64,000 nt of DNA from Planktophila sp965267775 (lineage in GTDB: Bacteria; Actinomycetota; Actinomycetes; Nanopelagicales; Nanopelagicaceae). The notes beneath the pieces were generated by a model. It had not been told where the DNA came from. It worked only from the letters and a program-made list of their open reading frames with translations, and did not search any database. Numbering within the stretch: position 1 is the stretch's first letter; every line of letters begins with the position of its first letter. This document shows positions 59,210 to 64,000 of the stretch, piece by piece. A program made the position numbers and the translations under genes. The stretch covers positions 744,001 through 808,000 of the forward strand of contig OZ254140.1 of the NCBI GenBank assembly GCA_965267775.1, read 5' to 3'.

Positions 59210-59599
59210 CTTCTTCAGCTCTGCTAATTCGCTCTGAACCGCTGGGGCGATATCCCAAGGCTTATGCAATTCATCTCCACTCCATCGCGGAATTACATGC
59301 ATATGTGCATGAAAGACGGTCTGCCACCCTGCTTCGCGATTCATCTGAAAAATAGTTGTACCCTCAGATGCGAGCTTGCTCAATAGTAAATCTGCCACAT
59401 TCTTCGCAACCGCTGCCATTCCACCATAAAGATCTGCTGGCATTGAATGAATATCTACATGATGAGATTTGGGAATAACTAGCGTGTGACCTTTGCTTGC
59501 CGGGAAAATGTCGAGGAATGCGTAATAACGATCATCCTCGTAGACCTTATGTGACGGGATATCACCGGCAACTATCGAACAGAAGATGCAGTTGTTCAT
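59195..59599 (-). CDS. HIT-family protein (Hint-like)
   Basis: The 134-residue protein has CIFCSIVAGDIPSHKVYEDD at the N terminus (zinc-type Cys) and the catalytic HIT motif FHAHMHVIPRW near residue 97-107. Hint proteins are nucleoside phosphoramidate hydrolases. ATG 59599 overlaps the DUF2236 stop codon (ATGA); the longer in-frame extension is unlikely. It is the second HIT gene in the window. Confidence 0.92.
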   Translation of the reverse strand: MNNCIFCSIVAGDIPSHKVYEDDRYYAFLDIFPASKGHTLVIPKSHHVDIHSMPADLYGGMAAVAKNVADLLLSKLASEGTTIFQMNREAGWQTVFHAHMHVIPRWSGDELHKPWDIAPAVQSELAELKKLLTE

Positions 59600-60504
59600 G
59601 AGGATGATGCTAAACGAGAAATACGTTGACGAGCAATAGTTTGGCTTGGGGATTCGTTTCCGAGTAAGAGTTGAAGAATATTGAGAAGCGGCTTCACAAT
59701 TTTCAACCAGATGCGAGATCTCTCTTTGAGGCCAAGTGCCTTGAGTACTCGCGGATCCATTGTGGAAATCGCTGCATTGCAAAGAACACGATAGAAAGGC
59801 ATTGCAGCCTTTGAAAATGGTGGGTGGATGATGAAATGAACAATCCGCCTTGTTGGTTCGATTTCTCCGATTTCATTGTTGAGAAAATCATTTAACACTT
59901 CTACAAGTTCCTGATCTGATTTCGGCGCATCGAAAAGACCAAGTGGCTCTGCGCTCTTTGCCCACTCGGCTACATAACGAGTAACCGTACGATCTTCGGC
60001 TCGGCCCAATTCGCGATAAGCAGTCAGGAAAGAATCGGTAAAGGCGCAATGCACCCAGAGCAGGTGTCGAGATTGTGAAGCTTCGTAATGACGTCGCTTG
60101 CTCTGTGCGTCCTCATAGTCGCCAACGACATGGCTGTGAAGCGCATTTACTCGTCGAGCCTCCTTAGCGATTGCCTCAGTCGAACCAAATGAAGTGATTG
60201 TTAGCCAACGAGTTGTCCGCTCAAGCCTGCCCAATGGATCTGTGTCATATGCAGAGTGCTGCGAAACTCCAGCAAGAGCAGCTGGATATGCAGCTTGCAT
60301 CAAAAGGGCGCGGACTCCCCCAACTAAGGTAGCGAGCGAACCGTGCACTTTCCACACATCGCTATCGGGACCGTAGAAACCGGCATCGCTACCAATCGCC
60401 ATCTCGTTAGCCCATTGCGGCAAGCCCTGTGGATCGCCAGATACCGCCTTACGAAAAGCCGATGCGATCTTCTCGCCACCAAGACGTTTGAGAAGCGCGC
60501 TCAC
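59596..60504 (-). CDS. DUF2236 (MpaB/Lcp-like) oxygenase-family protein
   Basis: The 302-residue, mostly helical protein has the DUF2236 core WKVHGSLATLVGGVRALLMQ (about 51-70), AAYPAALAGVSQHSAYDTDP and LGRLERTTRWLTITSFGS, then HSHVVG and LLWVHCAFTDSFLTAY. Family members include MpaB and haem-dependent latex-clearing proteins; the conserved His residues would ligate haem. The actual substrate is unknown. The GTG start overlaps the esterase stop codon (GTGA). Confidence 0.82.
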   Translation of the reverse strand: MSALLKRLGGEKIASAFRKAVSGDPQGLPQWANEMAIGSDAGFYGPDSDVWKVHGSLATLVGGVRALLMQAAYPAALAGVSQHSAYDTDPLGRLERTTRWLTITSFGSTEAIAKEARRVNALHSHVVGDYEDAQSKRRHYEASQSRHLLWVHCAFTDSFLTAYRELGRAEDRTVTRYVAEWAKSAEPLGLFDAPKSDQELVEVLNDFLNNEIGEIEPTRRIVHFIIHPPFSKAAMPFYRVLCNAAISTMDPRVLKALGLKERSRIWLKIVKPLLNILQLLLGNESPSQTIARQRISRLASSS

Positions 60505-61277
60505 TGATTCGAACTATTGCTCTGCACGAAGATCAAGGAGTTTTCAAAGATGATCTCTTGATCGTAATCGAGCGTTGCCACGTGATAACTATTAACCAAC
60601 TCGATGCGTTGTTTTGGAATTGAACCAACGCCCTTCATGATGATTTCGGTGTTGCTCACTGGAAGTGTGTGATCCTCTTTGCTGTGAAAGAGCATCAGTG
60701 GAACGGTGACATCGTGGAGGCGTTTACGGGTGTAGCTCAACATCTTTAAGAGTTGATAGACACCAACAGCTGGAAGTGAGTCGTAACCATGCTCAGTAAC
60801 CCCAGGCTTTTTAATGTCGTCTCCCACAGAGTCACGCATCTTCTGGAAACGAGAGATGAGCCAAGCAAGTTGATGGGGAATGAACTTCACATGGATCATC
60901 GGATTTACTAAAACAATGCCTGCGATAGATGACGAGTATTTAATGGAGACATTGAGAGTCGTTCCTCCTCCCATTGAGAGACCAAAGATGAATGCAGTCA
61001 TGCCTTGTGAGTGCATCCAATCGAGCTCTGTCTCAACTTTCGCTGGCCACTGCTCCCATTTCACCAAGTTGAGATCACCAGGCTTTGTTCCATGACCTGG
61101 AAGGAGCGGCACTGAGACCGAGTATCCGCGGCTATGGAAGTAATCCGCCCAAGGACGCATTGATATTGGAGAGCCGGTAAATCCATGGACGAAGATGATT
61201 CCTACCTTCGAGTTTGCGCCTTTTCCTAGCGCGCGAAAATCTTCCATCGAACCTGCAGGGGCATCATGAACGCTCAT
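60501..61277 (-). CDS. Alpha/beta-hydrolase, carboxylesterase or monoacylglycerol lipase type
   Basis: The 258-residue protein has the oxyanion-hole FVHGFTGSPISM (about 29-40), nucleophile elbow GLSMGGGTT (Ser about 100), acid in FHSKEDHTLP and the catalytic His in NSYHVATLD, all matching Est30-type esterases. ATG 61277 (MSVHDAPAG) is chosen because a TACTCT hexamer lies exactly 6 bases before it; the frame extends 13 codons further to another ATG. First gene of esterase-DUF2236-HIT. Confidence 0.88.
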   Translation of the reverse strand: MSVHDAPAGSMEDFRALGKGANSKVGIIFVHGFTGSPISMRPWADYFHSRGYSVSVPLLPGHGTKPGDLNLVKWEQWPAKVETELDWMHSQGMTAFIFGLSMGGGTTLNVSIKYSSSIAGIVLVNPMIHVKFIPHQLAWLISRFQKMRDSVGDDIKKPGVTEHGYDSLPAVGVYQLLKMLSYTRKRLHDVTVPLMLFHSKEDHTLPVSNTEIIMKGVGSIPKQRIELVNSYHVATLDYDQEIIFENSLIFVQSNSSNQ

Positions 61278-61283
61278 GCGAGA

Positions 61284-61289
61284 AGAGTA
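61284..61289 (-). promoter_or_regulatory. -10 element, leaderless esterase promoter
   Basis: TACTCT, then TCTCGC, then the ATG at 61277. It decides the start codon in favour of 61277. Confidence 0.5.
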
Positions 61290-61332
61290 TTGCCCGAGTA
61301 ATGTCATATCAATCATCTACGCTAAATCCACT

Positions 61333-62001
61333 ATGGACGATACGAGTTGGCAATCAACCTTTCAAGAACTTGGCACCCCGCTTCACGCCGCTCGCTTCGT
61401 TGTACTCGATCTTGAGACCAGTGGCGGCGCACCTCATCTTGGGGCTGCAATTACAGAGATTGGCGCAGTAAAGATTCAAGGTGGCGAAGTACTCGACACC
61501 TTCTCCACTCTCGTCAATCCGCGCCACCCAATTCCGTCATTCATTACAGAGCTCACTGGAATCGATGATGCACTCGTCAATGACGCCCCTCCTATCGAGG
61601 CAGTACTCCCAGATCTATTTCACTTTCTTGGGGATGATGACACTGTCTTTGTAGCGCAGAATGCGCCATTCGATCTATCGTTTCTAAAATTTGCCGCGCG
61701 TGCACATGGACATCAATGGCCCAATTTCCGTGTTCTGGATACAGCGATTCTCGCAAGACGCGCGCTTTCGCGTGAAGAAGCGCCTAACTGCAAGTTAGGA
61801 ACTCTCGCTGAATTATTCGGCACCGAAGTTATGCCCAATCACCGAGCCCTTGATGATGCACAGGCAACCGTTGATGTCCTTCACGGATTATTTGAGCGCC
61901 TTGCAGGATTTGATGTCTTTACAGTTGAAGAGGCTTTGAACTTTACTGCGCCGAAGAAATCTCGGTCGACAAAGAAGCCCACTTCTCAAGAAGAGCAGTA
62001 G
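61333..62001 (+). CDS. DEDDh 3'-5' exonuclease (DNA polymerase III epsilon-like)
   Basis: The 222-residue protein has Exo I FVVLDLETSGG (Asp-Glu, about 22-32), ITELTGIDDALV, Exo II VAQNAPFDLSFLKF and Exo III HRALDDAQATVDVLHGL, so the DEDDh set is complete. It could be the proofreading subunit or a stand-alone exonuclease; the UvrC-like C-terminal domain found in some actinobacterial relatives is absent. It ends in a basic tail. Start ATG 61333 is chosen from the family N-terminus. The last 59 bases overlap the end of trpD. Confidence 0.87.
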   Translation: MDDTSWQSTFQELGTPLHAARFVVLDLETSGGAPHLGAAITEIGAVKIQGGEVLDTFSTLVNPRHPIPSFITELTGIDDALVNDAPPIEAVLPDLFHFLGDDDTVFVAQNAPFDLSFLKFAARAHGHQWPNFRVLDTAILARRALSREEAPNCKLGTLAELFGTEVMPNHRALDDAQATVDVLHGLFERLAGFDVFTVEEALNFTAPKKSRSTKKPTSQEEQ

Positions 62002-62989
62002 CTGTACCAGAATCAATTGCATCGATTGCGCGTGGCAATGATTTTTCAATTCGCTCATGGAGCGAAAGATTGAGCTCTCCATCGAATGCTGCAATAGTTA
62101 CGGCGGTATTGAGAAGAACTACATCGCGTGGCGCACCACGTTCTCCAGCAAGAATGCGACGAGCGATTGCAGCATTTTCTGCGCCATCGCCACCAACAAT
62201 TGCTGAAATCGGTGCATTATCTAAACCAAAATCTTTCGCATCGATGCGGTCGCTAGAAATCTCTTCACGACCGATACTCAATACAGATGTTGCACCATCG
62301 AGGGTAATCTCATCGAGGCCATCATCGCCTCTAAAGACAAAGCCATCGCAGCCCTTAGACGCCATTACCTGTGCCATCACTAAGTGAATGCGATCATCGG
62401 CAACTCCGATAGCGGCAGCCTTTGGTTTTGCGGGGTTAGCTAATGGACCGAGAAAATTAAAGACAGTTGGCACCCCGAGCTCTTTACGAGCAGGTGCTGC
62501 ATTCTTCATCGCTGGGTGAAAAACAGGAGCAAAACAGAAGCCAATTCCTAGCTCTCGAACTGTGCGCTCAACGCCTACAGGCCCGAGATCGTAGGCAACA
62601 CCTAGCGCGCCATAAAAGTCAGATGCTCCGGATTTCGATGAGACTGCGCGACTTCCATGCTTAACAACTCGAGCACCTGCTGCTGCAGCGACGATTGCCG
62701 CAGTCGAGGAAATATTGATGGTGTGTGCGCCATCTCCACCTGTACCTACTGTGTCAACGGCGCGCTCTGCGATATTGATGGGGGTCGCATTGCGATAGAG
62801 CTGCTCTACTAGAGCAGAGACTTCTTCTGCGGTTTCGCCCTTTGTATGAAGGGAGAGCAGAAAGCGCTTTACCGATTCGATATCAGCGGTATCTTCGAGA
62901 ATCGCTTGTAAGACCGATTGAATCTCAGCCGGTTCCAGATCAAGACCAGAATCGAGGCGCCCAACAAAATCAGACCACAGCAAAGTCAT
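61943..62989 (-). CDS. trpD: Anthranilate phosphoribosyltransferase
   Basis: Adds phosphoribose to anthranilate in tryptophan synthesis. The 348-residue protein has VDTVGTGGDGAHTINISS (PRPP/Mg loop, about 80-97), KHGSRAVSSKSGASDFYGAL and the downstream FCFAPVFHPAMKNAAPAR-type anthranilate region. It stands apart from other trp genes, near cytochrome oxidase genes, as in many actinobacteria. It overlaps the convergent exonuclease gene by 59 bases. Confidence 0.95.
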   Translation of the reverse strand: MTLLWSDFVGRLDSGLDLEPAEIQSVLQAILEDTADIESVKRFLLSLHTKGETAEEVSALVEQLYRNATPINIAERAVDTVGTGGDGAHTINISSTAAIVAAAAGARVVKHGSRAVSSKSGASDFYGALGVAYDLGPVGVERTVRELGIGFCFAPVFHPAMKNAAPARKELGVPTVFNFLGPLANPAKPKAAAIGVADDRIHLVMAQVMASKGCDGFVFRGDDGLDEITLDGATSVLSIGREEISSDRIDAKDFGLDNAPISAIVGGDGAENAAIARRILAGERGAPRDVVLLNTAVTIAAFDGELNLSLHERIEKSLPRAIDAIDSGTATALLEKWASLSTEISSAQ

Positions 62990-63011
62990 CTCGATTCTGT
63001 GGCCTTCGTGG

Positions 63012-63437
63012 CTAGACCGTTGCGACTGCGCGAGAGCGAATGAGGTCAGCTACGGTATTTGCAAGAGTAAAAGGATCGACAGGATGGGTAACGCTCGCTT
63101 CGGCACGTGACCAAGCGGCAAGCCAAGCATCTTCCTTGCGAGCAACCAAGAGAAGTACTGGTGGGCAGCTGTAGACCTCATCCTTGAGTTGACGGGCAAC
63201 GCCCATTCCGCCCTCAGGGGTCGCTTCACCATCGAGGATGAAGAGATCGATGGGATTGAGAGAGCCAGGCTTCACGGAATCGACATAGAGGCGAAGTGCA
63301 TCAGCAGTGGCAAACTCACGAATCTGGTTCTCTGGCATATCTGCCGCTACTCGCCCACCGAGAGCGCTAGTGACTGCTGCGCGGGTGGTGGAGTCATCGG
63401 AGTAGAGAACGATGTTGAGTTTACGAGCTGATTCCAT
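63012..63437 (-). CDS. Degenerate response-regulator receiver protein
   Basis: The 141-residue protein has one receiver-like domain and no output domain. The acidic pair is D14-D15 in LYSDDSTTR and the phospho-site candidate is D69 in LFILDGEA. The conserved Thr/Ser on strand 4 is replaced (VARKED, V98-A99) and the Lys-Pro of strand 5 is His118-Pro119 (THPVDP), so normal phospho-switching is doubtful. ATG 63437 is chosen over 12 extra codons because TACAAT lies exactly 6 bases before it. It is divergent from the cytochrome oxidase subunit III gene and 22 bases before trpD. Confidence 0.75.
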   Translation of the reverse strand: MESARKLNIVLYSDDSTTRAAVTSALGGRVAADMPENQIREFATADALRLYVDSVKPGSLNPIDLFILDGEATPEGGMGVARQLKDEVYSCPPVLLLVARKEDAWLAAWSRAEASVTHPVDPFTLANTVADLIRSRAVATV

Positions 63438-63443
63438 GGCCAA

Positions 63444-63449
63444 ATTGTA
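63444..63449 (-). promoter_or_regulatory. -10 element, leaderless receiver-protein promoter
   Basis: TACAAT, then TTGGCC, then the ATG at 63437. It fixes the start codon. Confidence 0.55.
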
Positions 63450-63457
63450 GTCACGAT

Positions 63458-63475
63458 AGGTGAGCCTTTTCACCT
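63458..63475. promoter_or_regulatory. Inverted repeat over the -35 region of the receiver gene
   Basis: AGGTGA and TCACCT are perfect 6-base arms around GCCTTT. It covers the expected -35 position of the receiver promoter. A looser pair, GTGG at 63494 and CCAC at 63504, lies just upstream toward the oxidase gene. It could be an operator for either gene; no protein partner can be named. Confidence 0.3.
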
Positions 63476-63543
63476 CAAATCGACCAGTAAAAAGTGGTTC
63501 TTGCCACCTCGAAAGTGGGCTTTACGAGCATAAATCGGGAATA

Positions 63544-64000
63544 ATGCCACCCATGACCAGTACCAGCGTGAGCACTCACCACAAGATCACCCGCCCTAAC
63601 TTGGTCGCGGTAGGAACAATTGTTTGGCTATCAAGCGAACTGATGTTCTTTGCTGCGCTCTTCGCGATGTATTTCACTACACGCGCAGTCCAGGGGCCGG
63701 CAGTGTGGCTCGAGTCGACAGAGATTCTTAATATCCCATTTGCAGTCATCAACACGACCGTGCTTGTCCTCTCATCAGTGACATGTCAGTTCGGTGTCTT
63801 CGCTGCAGAGCGTTACCAGCCACGTCGTTCAGGTTCACTATTAAAAATCTCTTCATGGGGAATGCGCGAGTGGTTTGCGCTGACATTCCTTATGGGTGGC
63901 TTCTTTATCGCAGGTCAGATTTACGAGTACGCATCATTGGTCACTGAAGGACTCACCCTTTCATCTAATGCATACGGTTCTGTCTTCTACCTCGCAACAG
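63544..64000 (+). CDS. ctaE: Cytochrome c oxidase subunit III, partial
   Basis: The N-terminal ~152 residues of an aa3-type oxidase subunit III, cut by the window end. After HHKITRPNLVAVGTIVWLSS the first membrane segment carries LMFFAALFAMYFTTR, typical of subunit III; two more segments follow (FAVINTTVLVLSSVTCQFGVF and MREWFALTFLMGGFFIAGQ, conserved with IYEY). ATG 63544 or 63553 could be the start. The oxidase reduces O2 at the end of the respiratory chain. Confidence 0.93.
   Translation, partial: MPPMTSTSVSTHHKITRPNLVAVGTIVWLSSELMFFAALFAMYFTTRAVQGPAVWLESTEILNIPFAVINTTVLVLSSVTCQFGVFAAERYQPRRSGSLLKISSWGMREWFALTFLMGGFFIAGQIYEYASLVTEGLTLSSNAYGSVFYLAT

Larger units (their letters stand above)
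3605..60321 (-). repeat. Dispersed oriented heptamer GGGGGAG, 16 copies on the minus strand
   Basis: Reading the plus strand I find CTCCCCC starting at 3605, 5253, 8436, 12223, 12494, 17925, 21701, 26006, 39220, 40362, 44448, 47654, 50063, 54209, 58530 and 60315, and no GGGGGAG on the plus strand. Most copies encode Gly-Gly as GGG-GGA or Gly-Glu as GGG-GAG in minus-strand genes, two are ribosome binding sites (pnuC, pyrB), and 58530 lies antisense in a plus-strand gene, so gene direction alone does not explain it. The base after the motif is T, A or C, not G. Confidence 0.6.

Noticed and set aside
59600..59782. N-terminal extension of the second HIT protein
   Set aside because: The sequence before MNNCIFC has no family support and lies wholly inside the DUF2236 gene; the ATGA junction gives the better start.
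1..64000. CRISPR arrays, insertion sequences, prophage or toxin-antitoxin modules
   Set aside because: No regularly spaced repeats, transposase-like frames or inverted terminal repeats were seen; every interval is filled with recognised genes.

Overview
The window is a gene-dense piece of an actinobacterial chromosome with intermediate G+C (I estimate 47-49% by eye). Its gene order matches the core order known from Mycobacterium and Streptomyces: the pyr operon next to mIHF-gmk-rpoZ-coaBC-metK-priA; bldD-nusB-efp-aroQBKC; A24 peptidase-aroE-mltG-ruvX-alaS; hisS-MBL-rel-secFD-ruvBAC-yebC-pdxTS; pimA-acyltransferase-pgsA-HIT-thrS. Spacing is very tight: many genes share ATGA, GTGA or TAATG junctions, most convergent pairs touch or overlap, and no stretch above 300 bases lacks a gene. 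Modest G+C plus extreme compaction points to a streamlined planktonic actinobacterium of the Nanopelagicales (acI) type, possibly Planktophila-like. The lineage is an inference.

Layout: 1-1781 has a partial ABC ATPase divergent from serB. From 22225 down to 1782 the minus strand carries one long block: pyrR-pyrB-pyrC-carA-carB-pyrK-pyrD-pyrF (complete de novo UMP synthesis apart from pyrE), then an mIHF-guanylate kinase fusion, rpoZ, coaBC, metK, priA, def, fmt, rsmB, rpe, pnuC, hisE and hisG. bldD (22372, plus strand) diverges from pyrR. From 36643 down to 22847 the minus strand carries nusB, efp, the shikimate genes aroQ/B/K/C and aroE, a prepilin-peptidase-like gene, mltG, ruvX, alaS, a DUF948 gene, aspS, hisS and a metallo-hydrolase. 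A DUF349 gene (plus strand) separates this from rel, secF, secD, ruvB-ruvA-ruvC, yebC, pdxT, pdxS, a DUF3048 gene, a LemA-like membrane gene and the PIM/phosphatidylinositol genes pimA, acyltransferase and pgsA. After that come an EF-G-like remnant (plus), a HIT gene, thrS, pabC and pabB, three tRNA genes (Gly, Cys, Val) interrupted by a small cupin gene, a small zinc-ribbon membrane protein, a flavin oxidoreductase, a second HIT gene, a DUF2236 gene, an esterase, an epsilon-like exonuclease, trpD, a degenerate receiver protein and the start of cytochrome oxidase subunit III.

Control signals visible: a PyrR-type RNA hairpin abuts the pyrR ribosome binding site. At least twelve genes have a TANNNT hexamer exactly six bases before the ATG, which fits leaderless transcription. 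A strong promoter precedes tRNA-Gly and a hairpin terminator follows it. I also count sixteen copies of the heptamer GGGGGAG, all on the minus strand and none on the plus strand, which suggests an oriented chromosome motif.

The items most worth following up are the mIHF-Gmk fusion, the polar heptamer, the P-loop-less EF-G-like protein, the leaderless promoter grammar, and a BldD homologue that keeps its c-di-GMP signature. I saw no mobile element, CRISPR array, rRNA or prophage.
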